From assembly GCA_961205875.1 (NCBI GenBank), contig OY540809.1, positions 9,684,267 to 9,748,266 of the forward strand: a stretch of DNA of 64,000 nt. Direction: 5' to 3'. Under the pieces are notes generated by a model. That model searched no databases. It was not told the origin of the DNA and worked only from the letters and a program-made list of their open reading frames with translations. Below are positions 24,409-36,583 of the stretch, piece by piece. The translations under genes were made by a program, and so were the position numbers. This DNA is from Sialis fuliginosa (taxonomy: Eukaryota; Arthropoda; Insecta; Megaloptera; Sialidae). Numbering within the stretch: position 1 is the first letter of the stretch; every line of letters begins with the position of its first letter.

Positions 24409-25470
24409 ATTAATAAAGTTTACAATATATCATCTAATATACTAATACAATCACGTCTTTCATCTATCCAAGTAAGAATTTTAATATACATATACATATA
24501 TCAGTGTAGCTGTTTAAATGAAAAGCTTGTTGCTCCTGTATATTGTATAACATAATTTTATTATAGTTAGTGAAAATTTTAATTAATTCGTTTTCTTTTT
24601 TTTAAATGTATTTTTGTAAATAAGGGGATCCTAAAGGGGTTAAACTATATTTATTAAGTCAATATATTAGACTGTTCTTAAATAAATAGTATTTCAAAGT
24701 TTTAAATTCAATGGTCAAGTTATAAACAAAAACAAAAAAATAATTAAATACATCAGATAGGTAATACCTACTCATTAACACAAAACAAAGTAAAGACAAT
24801 ATAACCCATTGTATAATTGCCGTGCAAATTGGACTTTATCTCTGCAAGCATATTAACGCACGGGTACAAAAGCTTTAATTAGATTTTCATTTGCAATGTG
24901 CGGAAGCAACAGCGCACACACATACGTAAACGAAGCGGTCTCTATTCAGAGACCCCACCGTATCAGAGTCGCAGCGCCGTCAAGAGGATACCGCTAACTA
25001 AATGCGAGTGTGCGTACATGCGAGTATGTGTATGTATGTGTGGGTATGTATGTTGTGAATTATTTGTTCTAAAGTTTGTTTGTTTGACATACTTCTGTAA
25101 CACGGTGTTGTCGATTGTATAATGTTTAAAGTTTACTAGTAAAATTAATTTCGGAGAAATCATGCAATATTTTTTATAGATATAAGTACATGAATTTTTA
25201 TTTTGCTATATATTAATATGTATTTAAAATTACTGCTGATCTTATGTTTTTAATTCCTTAAGTGACTAATATTTGATGGAACCATTTGATAGAAATATTC
25301 TGCAAAAAGACTACTTCCATTAACGAGTGTTAAAGTTTAAGTTTTGAAGGTAGTACAATAAGAATCTGCTCTTATCTCGGACACGATTTTTCGACGGTAT
25401 TACAATACTTCCATTTCTTTTAGAATATGGAAGTAAAATCAAAATAATCTAATTGTAAGAGTAATAAGCT
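24409..25470. other. Intergenic with a GT-rich tract
   Basis: No gene is supported. A GC-richer patch at 24895-25030 ends in an irregular GTATGTGTATGTGTGGG tract (about 25021-25052). Two overlapping opposite-strand open frames there are low-complexity. Confidence 0.4.
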
Positions 25471-25634
25471 AAAGTTGGTATTATTAATTCATGATAACTG
25501 AAGAAAAATTTTTAAGGACATCATTTTATAGAAGATAAAATTCTCTACAAAAGTGTTTGCAAATTCATGTCTCTTAATTCAACGTATCAAAAGTTACAGG
25601 CATTCAAAGTGATTTAAATTTTTATAAAATAAAT
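25471..25634 (+). repeat. 164-bp direct repeat, unit 1
   Basis: The unit is repeated at 26593-26756 with one visible difference over 164 bases (TTTAAAT against TTAAAAT near the end). It starts AAAGTTGGTATTATT and ends TTATAAAATAAAT. The flanks of the two units differ, and no target duplication is seen. Confidence 0.9.
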
Positions 25635-26592
25635 GACTGTTTAAGAGAATGAATAATAACCCTTATATACCTTATTTCTCATTAGGTGGAAAAAAAATGG
25701 TATGTCAATACATCTGAAAAATTTCTAATTATAATATTAATTACCTACTACTATTATACATATATTGTATGTTATATTGTAAAATTAATCATAGTGAAAG
25801 GTATTGTTTAAATAACTAATGTATACAATAAACTACCTAAACTTTTCAAATAAATAACCGTTAGCACAGATGTTAAAATAACCATTTACTCTATAAAAAA
25901 AAACAATAATATTATAAGCAGATATACATAAATTTAAATTGGATAGTAACCATTTAAATATAGCTAAAAAAATTAGATATTGAATGATTTATTTTATTTT
26001 CTTGGTATAAAAATTAATAAAAAAATATAAAGATAGATCAGTGGTTTAGAAACTTTGTAAGAAGTTTCGTTGAAAGATATTCACCTGCTGATCCCTTCGA
26101 CCACAATATCGGAATCATCGAGACAGATGATTAACTTTTAAATGAATTTACCATAATAAGTATATTATACAGTTATTTTAAGCACATCTCTTGACTTTTA
26201 TTGATGAATAAAATAGTTCGTAAACTTGTAGAAATTATATTAAAACAATAAAGCCTAACGAAATGATTATCCAGTTTCTCTATCTGCGGGAATTAACAAT
26301 AAATGCAGGAATTTTATTCAACCACCGAAATCCTGCCAATCCTTGTTTAAAATCCTACTTAATTAAGACTTCTTTTCGATTTTACCAAAAAAATTATAAT
26401 ATGTATGAATACATATTATGGTATATCGAAAAAAATCGATATTTTTTCCTCGCTCTCGTTATCGAATAAGGTATTTTATGACCCAAAATAATCCTCCCAC
26501 AAGGATTACCTTGTAGTTCAATTTTAAAAGGTGTCGCAAGGGGGGGTCCCATTTCCCATTTAAATAACATGGGAAAATGATTCTTTAGTACG

Positions 26593-26756
26593 AAAGTTGG
26601 TATTATTAATTCATGATAACTGAAGAAAAATTTTTAAGGACATCATTTTATAGAAGATAAAATTCTCTACAAAAGTGTTTGCAAATTCATGTCTCTTAAT
26701 TCAACGTATCAAAAGTTACAGGCATTCAAAGTGATTAAAATTTTTATAAAATAAAT
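26593..26756 (+). repeat. 164-bp direct repeat, unit 2
   Basis: Nearly identical to 25471-25634, offset by 1,122 bp. The 958 bp between the units carries no gene, and the ends lack the TG...CA signature of LTRs. Confidence 0.9.
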
Positions 26757-27555
26757 TCGGCGAGTATTTATTTTAGGTCAAAATCTAACGTATGTATTTC
26801 GTAACGCGAGCAAAATATTTTTTTTTTTGACACGCCCTAATAAATATATATCACGATGAAGGGTAGTTATGAAAGTATAAAAATTTTTTGATTACTTAAA
26901 AATAATTCACATTAATTTCTTAATTTAATCAGGATACAGCAGCTGACTGTATGGTTATAATTGTTAAATACCTATTGTTTTATATTCGTTCCTATTCTAG
27001 AGTCGTCATGACAAGATGCTCAGGTGTTTGCAATTTTGCACTGCTTGCAGCTGCTTCAACTGATGTAAGTGTTACGTGTTGTAGTATAAAATTATTAAAA
27101 ATCCAGGAAGCGGTAACTTTGATACGCACCGTTATTAAGATTTAAATTGCAGATAATAAGAGTTCGTCGACAATTTAATGAAGGTTTATTTGTTAGGAAA
27201 AATATAACATTAGAAATATAAAACCGTTTTTAGTATGATCTTACGTGTACTAGTGAATTATATATTTTGGGTTGCTTTATTTACTTCTTAATAATTAATA
27301 AGTAATTTTTATTAAAGTCTACTTACAAGTTGCTAATAACCAATAAGATAATGTCTATTTTTACTTAATTTGCTTAATTTGGTACCAGAGTATTTTATTA
27401 GTGAAGTACTTCCAGTAAAAAAAAAATTGTGCAATTTTTTGTATATTTACTAATATTGAAAAAAATGTTCTCTCAATTATTTGCTCATCAAACATCGATT
27501 TTCTTGATCTATTTTTTTTACTTCTGAATTACTTACTCATTATTAATACTAATAT
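26757..27555. other. Intergenic, nothing recognised
   Basis: AT-rich sequence without supported genes or element ends. Confidence 0.4.
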
Positions 27556-28252
27556 CAGGTATTACAGCCTAGCTAACAAAATTTGCTAGCTTGCAACTAC
27601 TTTCAAACGGGGTATCAAACTTATATGACAGTTCTCTTGGGGTTTCATGTGTTTGACAAGTTTCGCGCACGCTTGTGAATAAATACCATTGGTATTAAAA
27701 CAGTGGGGATATAATCTAAATTATCTTATGTGGTCAGAGATGCCAACATTGTTATAATAAGTTGAAGTATCGCTGCTATAAATTCCAAAACAAATTGATA
27801 GATAATAAAAAAACTCGGTTAAGCATACACGGGTGTATGCCATAAGGGTTCCGAAGTACTTTTTGGACTGCTTGGAGCCACAGGTGTATTTTTGAGTAGA
27901 AAATAATATAAAAATAGGGTCATATAAAAAAAATTCTATGACGCCCCTCTCTATTTCTTCAAAATTTGAAATGATATTGTTGACATTAGTATTTGTCGTT
28001 GGTAGTCCCATCAAAGCCTCGTTATCAATTTTTTTTAGATTTTTTGAGCCAGTAGTTACCGAGTTAGAGGGAGGGACAAAATAAATTACTGTTTGGAGCC
28101 CCCTACAGGCGCCATTTTCAAATTTCTGAAAAGGACGGACGGACGATAAAGTGAGATTGATAGGGTTTCTTCGGAACCCTAAAAATATTAATACTTTATT
28201 TGTAATTGTTGGCAAGCTAGAAAATTTTATTAGCTAGTCTATATTATCGGAC
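27556..28252. mobile_element. MITE family D, copy 3, interrupted
   Basis: The left part (AGCTAACAAAATTTGCTAGC, then text close to the copy at 47044) and the right part (ATTAGCTAGTCTATATTATC) are the two halves of one family D element. The text from 27600 to about 27790 tracks the copy at 47090-47280. A different repeat is inserted at 27824-28180. Confidence 0.65.
27824..28180. mobile_element. Dispersed GGTTCCG repeat inside a MITE
   Basis: It begins CATACACGGGTGTATGCC, continues ATAAGGGTTCCGAAG and closes with CTTCGGAACCCT, so the GGGTTCCGAAG motif is present at both ends in inverted form. A second copy lies at 53924-54200. Such AGGGTTCCG/CGGAACCCT ends are common in lepidopteran repeats. 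A 164-codon minus-strand open frame over it is not a gene. Confidence 0.6.
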
Positions 28253-28589
28253 ATAAAAATATCATACCTATTTAATCAAATAATAAAATACAATTAAATA
28301 AATAACCAAAATTAAAAATCTAAATCATATGGTCCAATATTAATAAAATATTTAATAACCCATAAATATTGTACTCTTCTCAAATATACGTTCTATGCTT
28401 GCTAAGAATTTGAAAAAATCATCTGTATATATACAATAAAAAAAGCTAGAACATCTACATATTTCTTCAATATTTAATCTACCTATAGTACAAACATACA
28501 TTTATACACAAGAAAGTCATTCTATAACTATTACCTATTATACCAAGTGATTAACTCAAAATTTATTACAACAATCAAATCTCGTAACG

Positions 28590-28740
28590 CAACAAACGAA
28601 CCGCGAACCATAACGAGTGAGTAGGCTATGAGTAAGTCGCAGTGACGTCACTACGGCCAACGCATTCACACACATTCACGTATTGCGCGTGCGTGTCAAC
28701 ATACTCAGCGTATACTGTGTTCAGTCACTGAAACAACGCA
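28590..28740 (+). promoter_or_regulatory. Candidate orphan promoter with CRE
   Basis: A CpG-containing patch carries a full palindromic CRE (TGACGTCA, 28643-28650). About 70 bases downstream an arthropod initiator-like TCAGT (28721-28725) follows TACTGTGT. No coding exon is joined to it. It could drive a non-coding RNA or be a distal promoter of the ETS gene 13 kb away. Prediction from motifs only. Confidence 0.35.
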
Positions 28741-29235
28741 TCTTACCATATCATGTTTGCCTAGTATTTGATTATCGGATAAATGAATTAAATTCGCAGA
28801 TTTGTTATGTTTTTTATCGATAAATGAGTATGTGCTAATTTAACAATAAAAGACTTTCATAAGTGGGGGCCTGTATGGGAAAGAATGTCGTCACAGATTT
28901 TTGTTTTATTTTGTACAGTTTGCCACTTAAAAATCTTATATGAAGTAAATTTTGAAAATCTACAGCTTACAACATCAAAATTAGATAATATCAATTATAA
29001 ATTCTAGTACAATTAAAGACGTATGGGCCATATATTTTAATAATAAAAAAAATTGGAACATAATTTGGAATATAAAATTCCATATGTTTCTTACAAATAA
29101 TTCCTAGAATACATACCTCATTTGATATTTAAATGTTAGTTTAGTTAATTAAAACAATATTTATATTCATCGAAATGAGTCGATTTTATTCCAAGGTTGA
29201 AAAAATAAACAGTATTTGACACGGAAGAAAAGAAG

Positions 29236-29405
29236 ATGAATGAACAATTTTATGTAATAGTTTTTCTCAGCATCATGCTTGGGAACCTTATGTCCCACAA
29301 ATGTGTAAGATTTCCAAGAAAATTAGTTATATTAAGAGTAGATTCATTCAACATTTGTGAAAGTAATGTTAGATGTTTAAGTTTTGAGAATTGCAATGAC
29401 TTTAG
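29236..29405 (+). CDS. Candidate first exon of a small secreted protein
   Basis: An ATG-started frame codes 56 residues and reaches a GT donor (TTTAG/GTATAG). The first 20 residues (MNEQFYVIVFLSIMLGNLMS) look like a signal peptide, and the next 36 hold four cysteines (HKC, NICE, VRCL, ENCN). No family is recognised and no partner exon was found. Chance is a real alternative, because the frame is AT-rich like its surroundings. The same frame runs to a stop at 29457 if unspliced (73 codons). Confidence 0.25.
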
Positions 29406-29459
29406 GTATAGTAAAATACTTGAGATTTTCTATCTATATATTGAGATAAAGTCGTGAGG

Positions 29460-31260
29460 TATTTAGCTATGATGAACAATTCATTGTAACATGTTGAAGT
29501 CATGACTTGCTATGAGACCTGTGATAAAATTATAAGATAGATTCTATGAATTGCAGTTTGTGACCTATTTGACTACCAATAACTTTCTTTGAGTCCGGTT
29601 TCGTTGCTTCTTTAAAATCAAAATCAAAAATTGTTAATACACGAATTTTTTTATACCTTCAACAGAGGTGTTTTGGTGGATCACGGGCCAAATTAGTAAA
29701 TGAAACAATTTTTAAATAAGTGCGAGCCGTGAAATAAAAAAAAATTGTTAGTCAAAACTGTCACAGAAAAAAACATCTGCCAAGTAAATGCATAGTGCTT
29801 CCTCGTGCTAAATTCACATTTTTTTCATTTATTATACAATTTAAATAAAAACCGATAAAGTTTTCAGATAAATTGCCTGGCATTGGTTAACCATTTAAAC
29901 ATTTAATATATATTATAGGAAAATGAATGCTCTACAAAAAAGATACTATACAATTTTCACGTAACATGTGTCGTTCTTGAGATATCTTGAAAAAATAAAT
30001 ATTTTGGGATGTCATTTCTTCCTCTTACACACGATTTTGATGTTTTTGAAATGGGACTGTCCTCAATCCAGACCCAACCATTTATGGGTTCAGTGATTAA
30101 TGAGTTATGCGTGTGACAAGGATTCAGAGGACAGACACACACACACACACACAGAGACAGACAGACACGAAACGAAAAGTGTTTGTCTTGACCTAAAACG
30201 GAAAGATCAATTTAAAATTTTAAAATCGAAAATAATTTGTTTTGCCTCAGTTTAAAATGATCACAAAGCTTCTTGCATCTTCGATTTGCGAGGAAGCAAA
30301 ATATATATTGTCAGTCAAAACTGTCACAGAAAAAAAGTATCAAGAAAAGTTTTTTAATTTTTTTTTACGTCTTGTATGTACAGTACATGGTAAAAGAAAA
30401 CTTTATAGCCTCGCTATCGTATAACTTTATGAAAAAAAACGATAAAACCCAGCTCTTTTGAATAGAGCTACAAAACGTTTTTTTTTTTGTTTAACTTTGT
30501 TAATTTTGGCTGAAATTACAGTCTTTGTAATTTTTGCAAAAAAAATATTTTGTGGCTTTCCGAAGTTTGCCATATTTAACACTATCTATTAAACATTTAT
30601 TTTTAATCTCAATCCGCTTTTTGAGCCAAAACTATGCAGAAAAAATATTATATAACCCTACACAAAATATTGTGATTGAAGATATTTACATTACAAACAC
30701 AAATCCGGATTGTTAACATTTTTTATTTCTATATAACGCGTGCCGGATACAATAGTTCCGCGACCCGCTCTTAGCCCGTGGATTTGGGGGTGAGGGGGTT
30801 ATCCACCGCTCCGCAGTTCTACAAGATACGCAACTGTATTTCATGACCTTCTATGGTGTTGAAATTTAAACTACGGATATATTTTTTTCTAACAATTGAT
30901 TCATTTTTAAAGGAAGGAAGTGTGAGTCATGATATTCTTGTTAATAATTACAAACCTCTATAGAATCAATTTAATCTGAAGCTGGATGATTCACTGTAAC
31001 AACTTATACAGTTGTTACAGTTAAGGTTGGTTTAAGTTTTTATTGTCAGTTTATAAGTTTTTTTTACATACTGATCGATGTGTGTTGTAAAGCAGATTAG
31101 TCATTCAGTTACTTAATAAAAGATCATTATTTAGTTATCGATTTATTGACCTTACTACTTAATGTAGTGGTTATAAATACTTATGAGAGTTTTAAAATAA
31201 ATTCTAAACATTTTGTTCTTATTTAATTTAAAAAAAAGTTTACTTAGCTCCGTTTTGTAT
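29460..31260. other. Intergenic, repeat-like
   Basis: A block near 29745-29815 (CATCTGCCAAGTAAATG, then AGTGCTTCCTCGTGCT) recurs inverted at 40130-40175, so it is a dispersed repeat. A phrase GTCAGTCAAAACTGTCACAG recurs within the region near 30308. A CA/AG microsatellite lies at 30131-30169. No gene is recognised. Confidence 0.45.
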
Positions 31261-31269
31261 TTTCAAAGT

Positions 31270-31750
31270 TTTTTATATAAAATACTTAGACCCGGTGTTA
31301 ACCGGAGATATTAATTTAATTAAACATAAAGTAATCATGCTGAAAACAGGAATAAAATTTGTTCAGTAGTTACTGAGAAAATCGTGTAAAATTATACTTT
31401 CAAACTCCAAGGAAATACCAGATTCCATCTTAGAATTTGTATGAAAAAGTAATAATAAATAAATAGGTTTGCAACAATCATAATCAGTTTCTATATTTTA
31501 TCTTCCATGGAAGTGAAATGTTTCTTCATATTTTAATTTTCAATCAATATATTGTTAACATGTGTCAAAAATCATCCAATTGTTCGACAAAATATTATGT
31601 TAAATTTTAGGGTTTAAAAAAATATTAATAGCCACGATACTGCTCAGAAAAATTATCTAACTATTAGTGAAAACCGCATTGAAATCGGTTCAGTGATTCC
31701 CGAGCCTATAAGCCTCATACAAACGAACATTCATTTTTATATATAGAGAT
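31270..31750 (+). repeat. RTE-like LINE tail
   Basis: The text ending ATCGGTTCAGTGATTCC, then CAAACGAACATTCA and TATATAGAG, is the typical non-coding 3' tail of RTE-type LINEs and derived SINEs in insects. No reverse transcriptase frame is seen. The start is approximate. Confidence 0.5.
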
Positions 31751-32208
31751 GTTGACCTTAATTCTGTTAAAATAAAACTATTATTTTTATAATATACGTA
31801 GAAATATTTATTAAAGTAAATACCGTTGCTACAAATAAAATATTTCTATTGAAATTTAAATTAGCATGAAAGATTAGTTAAAATATGTATAGGAAAATGT
31901 GGGAATTTAATTATTGTTTTATTATTTTAGATATGACCTACATTTGACGTTTATATTAATGTAAGTTAAATAATAGTGGTAAGGAATTTAAAAAATCGAT
32001 ATGAATATAATTAAAACATAAAGAAATAAACAAATGGAGTCATACATACCTATATTAAAAAAAATTAATAAGGAACTAGAAGGAAAGAGTAATTTATTAT
32101 TATTAATTTGTTCTAGGCATCATAAGGAGTACATAATAGAGATTTGAAATCTTTTTTATTGGAACTTTTTTAAGAATAAATGACTTCACAATATACTTTC
32201 CGGATGGA
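31751..32208. other. Intergenic, nothing recognised
   Basis: AT-rich sequence without a supported feature. Confidence 0.4.
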
Positions 32209-32216
32209 TTTAACAT

Positions 32217-32967
32217 CAGGGCCGGATTAAGCAAGCGCGGGGCCCGTAGCAAATGTTATAAAGAGGCCCTTGGCAGTGGCGTCAGGGGGGGGGGGGGGTG
32301 AAAATCGGGTAGTAAATCGATAGCTTCACCCACTCCCCCTGAAAAAAGTCAATAGGATTTTTTTTGCACATTAAGCGGGCGTCACACCGCTGACTGACTT
32401 GATTTAGAATATACAATCCTTAAAAAAATTGATAAGTTAATAAAAAATTAAGGGAAATTTTTTTGAACTCTTTTAACTCTTGGCAAAGACGGAAAGGGAT
32501 GATAAAATTTTGTTGAAATTTTTATTCAAAAATTAGAAAGCACAAACTTTTAAATGTGCTTTGCAACACGTAAATTAAATTAATTTTCGCGGAAATATAA
32601 CTGTTTGAAAATTTGAATTTTTTGTTTTGCTTTTTTTTAATTATCCTTTAATTTTTTTGAGGTGTGTATAATAAAACACCACTTTTACAAACAAAATCTT
32701 CTTGATTTGATTTGAGCAAATTTAGAAAAATCGATTAAAAAAATCAAAGATCGGAGCTTCAAAAATCGATTTTTCGATTAAATCGAATCGAGATCGGAAA
32801 CCCTAAATTTAAATTATTAATTTTTGTAGATTTGGACACCCCGTATCAACCATTGGACGGTAAGTGGTAAGTCCAATAAGAGATATTTTTCCGCAATGTC
32901 ACGGGCCCCCCAGAGACGCGGGGCCCGTAGCATTTGCTACTCCTGCTACGTTGATAATCCGGCCCTG
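32217..32967. mobile_element. hAT MITE family B, copy 2 (751 bp)
   Basis: The ends CAGGGCCGGATTAAGC and, inverted, CAGGGCCGGATTATCA are terminal repeats. A perfect 8-bp target duplication TTTAACAT flanks it (32209-32216, 32968-32975). The GGGGCCCGTAGCAAATG subterminal block links it to the copy at 10142, in opposite orientation. A CG-rich inner segment carries a long G run near 32286. Non-coding. Confidence 0.93.
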
Positions 32968-33289
32968 TTTAACATTGCTAATTACTGCATGCTCCGTACC
33001 GGTTGATTGCTTGAATAAACGAATAGACTAAAAAGAACCGGCGTACATAAATGGTTATGTAATATGTCATATAGAAAAAAGCCTCATAATTCATTTCTAA
33101 ATAAAGTATTGAGACCATTAATACATAGTAACCCGACCACCACGTAAGAACACCAAAGAAGTGGCGCAAGTTCTCACCATTAAATTATATTCCGCGATAA
33201 AACAACGTGATAGATTATTTGTTGTCTTTCCTAGAATATCGATTGTTTGAATTTACGTGTATTACACCGATCTGGGTGGGCATTGGACT

Positions 33290-33420
33290 AGTACCTTTCC
33301 AACGCCGCCTGCGTTGTTCCGGAGCTGGAGGCCCGCCGCCGCGTCGTCGGTGCGTTTGTCGGCGGTCGTTGTTTCAACTCGGCTTAGAGTGACAGCTTTT
33401 TAGTTACATCTTTGGCGGAC
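33290..33420. other. CpG-rich patch 4
   Basis: Around 130 bases of GC- and CpG-rich DNA (GCCCGCCGCCGCGTCGTCGG near 33332). A short plus-strand open frame crosses it without resembling a known protein. It may be regulatory. Confidence 0.3.
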
Positions 33421-35071
33421 CGACCTTTTTATTTGTATAAAAACATAATTATAGTGTTGTTTGTTGGTAGATACGCTTGTTTATTAAGGAAATTAAATAG
33501 TTATTGCAGGTGGGTTTTTATAACAAAGCTTTTTGTATTTTTTAAGAGGTGTGTGGGAGGTTTTTTTTATTGCATTTGTTTAAAAACTGAATTTTATAAA
33601 GTATTTCAATTAGTTTGAAAAATTTACAGTTGAACCCAAAATAGTCTCGAAATGGTCTCGTAAAGGAACAATTTTGAGTAAAAGTATGTTATAAAATGAT
33701 TTTAATAATTTTGAATCTAATGAAAGCGATTTTCTGTTGTTGATACATACACAGTAATATATACGTATGCATATATTTATAGATAAGTACTGAGTGATTG
33801 ACTCATCAACGCCCAACTAAAATCTCTAGAAAGATGGCCTCCACATCTCAAAGCGGGCCCCCGAGCCACGATTTTCGAAGGGTCCCTCCTGTTAAGAAAC
33901 CTACGACATATTTTTTGACGATTACCAAAAACAAGCTTGTTGACTTGTCACTCACGCTAAACCCCTGTCAGCCCTCCCCCTTCTTGTAGAGGCCATGATT
34001 AGAAACGTGGTAATTTAGGGGTATATTCCATATGAAGGGATTTTCAAAAATTTAACTCCTAAGAGGAGGGGGAGATGTAAAACTTTTTTTTAAATTTTGA
34101 TAAAAAGGTATTAATAAAATAAAAACACATGCGTATCGCGATTTTTCTTCAATTCAAATAAGAGTAAGAAATTGTTAAAGAGTAACAGTAAAAAATGGGA
34201 GTAGATTTTATAAATTACATAAATGTTTGTAAAACCGACTACAACGCGAGTGAAGCCGCGGATGAGCAGATTGTTGATGAATTACTAAAATATCATTAAT
34301 ATTAAAATAACAAACATCAGTAGAAAAATAGAAATTATAGATAATTACAAACTTTAAAATTAAATACTAAAAAATCAAAAAATAATAATTTCCATAGAAA
34401 TTACATCCACATCATTTACTACTTCCACTGTTTGTTTAATATTTAACACCACAGCAGAGTGTTTGCGAAGCAATTAAGTAAGTACATAACCGATCGTACG
34501 GCAGGTGTAAACACAGTGTCATCGTATCCCAGCCAAGGTGCTTGAAAATTGCAGTTCATTGAATAAGACCTTGGGGTTTTCCCGAACGCCGCCAGTTTCA
34601 CTGTAATTTATCCTACAGATATTTATTTACTTAATATTCATATAAAACAATACTTATTTAAATCATATTTAGCAGATAAATGATATGTTTTATGCACTAG
34701 AGACCACAGATGTCGAAGCACTAAACCACTAATAACAAGTTTATTTATGAGTAATGTGTCTAGGGTTTCACACGAGACGAGACAACTGTATATTCTTAGA
34801 TAAATAACTGATGGTCTCGTTTGATGAAAACTTCAACCGAAACCAAGATCAGATCAATCAATCGATCTCATGTGAATTAAAAAAAAATTACTAATAAAAA
34901 CTTAATTTTATTGGTTTAAAAATTATTTTAATTTTAACAAATTTAGAACCAAGTACAGTCAGAAGCATAGCTAGGGTTCCTTACGTCCCCTGCAAGTATC
35001 TGTCTTAGTACTTAGTATTCAGAAAAAAATATCTGTTTGTTATAAGATGATTTTTTCGCCCTTAATGAGGG
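33421..35071. other. Intergenic with a LINE-like scrap
   Basis: No gene is supported. A short block near 34229-34265 (GACTACAACGCGAGTGAAGC) resembles the end of RTE-type repeats. A CACACGAGACGAGA motif lies near 34766. Confidence 0.4.
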
Positions 35072-35079
35072 CCAGTTTT

Positions 35080-35382
35080 CAGGGCCGTAACTATCACCGA
35101 GGCAGCCGGGGCAGTATCCCGGGGCTCTCGAGGTTAGGGGGCCCTCGCAGCGTAAAATTTGGAGGAAGTAAGTAAATAGGACAAATTGTGTAAGCTAAGA
35201 GCAAAAAAATAGGTCTTCAATTATTACTAATTTTGAATTGAATGACCTTTTTTTTACTAATAAGGAGTAGACAGTTTATTAACTATGATAAAAAAAAGTT
35301 TTCAATTTTTCCATTTGCATATTCTGGGGGGTCCTCAACCACCTCTTGCCCCAGGGCCCCCGAGCTTCTAGTTACGGCCCTG
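35080..35382. mobile_element. hAT MITE family E, copy 1 (303 bp)
   Basis: The ends CAGGGCCGTAACTATC and, inverted, CAGGGCCGTAACTAGA are terminal repeats. A perfect 8-bp target duplication CCAGTTTT flanks it (35072-35079, 35383-35390). GGGGCTCTCGAGG-type sequence follows the left end. It is the first of three hAT elements in 1.5 kb. Confidence 0.93.
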
Positions 35383-35632
35383 CCAGTTTTGCTAACCCCT
35401 ACAACTCTAAATACAATCTCTTAAAACCGAAACTCTCGACGATACTAGACTTATAAATAAAGTTGATTCTGTCTTGGCGTAAAGTCCTAAATGAGACTGA
35501 CAGTAAAAGTTACATATATTGGGTTCTCATGTAGGTACCTGCGAGTGTGTAAGGGTAAAGACTACAGGTAATATAGACCACGTTTAGAATATTCTCTTCA
35601 TCTATGTAGTTATAAATTATTATCAGTATAGT

Positions 35633-36238
35633 CAGTACCGGATTTAAAGGGGGGGGGGGGCGAACCAGGGCGACCGCCCGGGGCGCTAAGCCAGGTGGGG
35701 TGGCGCACAATGGAGCATAAGTCACTTTTTTGGTTCAAATCAGTGTACAGGCTGTAATTTTTGAGTAAACTTTTTTTTATCTTTTAAATTTTTTGTCGAT
35801 CAGTTAAACCCGATAAGGCAAAAAATATAGCTAAATATAAACAATGTTAATTTGTAAAAAAATCGATTATTTGATAGCTGCTAACTAACAAATACTTATT
35901 CAGCAACCCAGAAAAACTTTAATAAGGTATTAGCTGAGATACTAACGAATCAACTTATTTGTTGATTTATCAATTTTAATTTGTTCATAATAGGGGAAGG
36001 AAGTCTCAACGGTCTTAGGGCATTTGATAGTCTTAAAATTAATGATGTAAGCTATATTTAAAAAAAAAAGTTTGAGTCTGTAAGATCGCGCCAAGCTGAG
36101 ATATGAATTATTTAACTTATTTGTTAATTTATCAATATTAATTGACATTTTCGGTGATTTTTTTACATTTTTTTAGGGGGAGAGAGGGCGGAAAAATAAA
36201 TCTCGCTCAGGGCCTCAGATTTGCTAAGGCCGGCACTG
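35633..36238. mobile_element. hAT MITE, 606 bp
   Basis: The ends CAGTACCGGATTTAAAG and, inverted, CAGTGCCGGCCTTAGC are terminal repeats. A perfect 8-bp target duplication AGTATAGT flanks it (35625-35632, 36239-36246). A G run sits just inside the left end. Non-coding. Confidence 0.92.
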
Positions 36239-36302
36239 AGTATAGTCAGGGATGTGTTTACCACTAGACAAAATAGGCACGCTGAAAAGTGAAGTCTGTA
36301 CG

Positions 36303-36583
36303 CAGGGCCGTAACTAGAGGTTCTGGGGTCCCGGTAGAGCAAGTGATAGAGGGGCCCCTTATAATTTTTTTTAAACAATTTGGATGTATGTGACTATTTT
36401 CGAAAAAATAAATAAAAATGTGAAAACTTTCAAATTTTAATTATTAATATTAATTAATATATTAATTAAATAATTTTTTTGAAAAAAAAACAAACAATAA
36501 TTTCTCATAGAGCTGCATAAAATACCTTATTTGTTTGGGCCACCCCCTAAGCTCGGGGCCCCCGGGTACTAGTTACAGCCCTG
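36303..36583. mobile_element. hAT MITE family E, copy 2 (281 bp)
   Basis: The ends CAGGGCCGTAACTAGAGG and, inverted, CAGGGCTGTAACTAGTAC are terminal repeats of the same family as 35080-35382. Flanks TCTGTACG and CTTGCACG agree at only 5 of 8, so this copy looks older. Confidence 0.75.

Noticed and set aside
25471-26756. LTR retrotransposon with 164-bp LTRs
   Set aside because: The units lack TG...CA ends and a target duplication, and the interior has no retroelement genes.
27721-28215. 164-codon minus-strand open frame
   Set aside because: It spans the junction of a family D MITE and an inserted GGTTCCG repeat and resembles no known protein. The second repeat copy at 53924 does not keep the frame.
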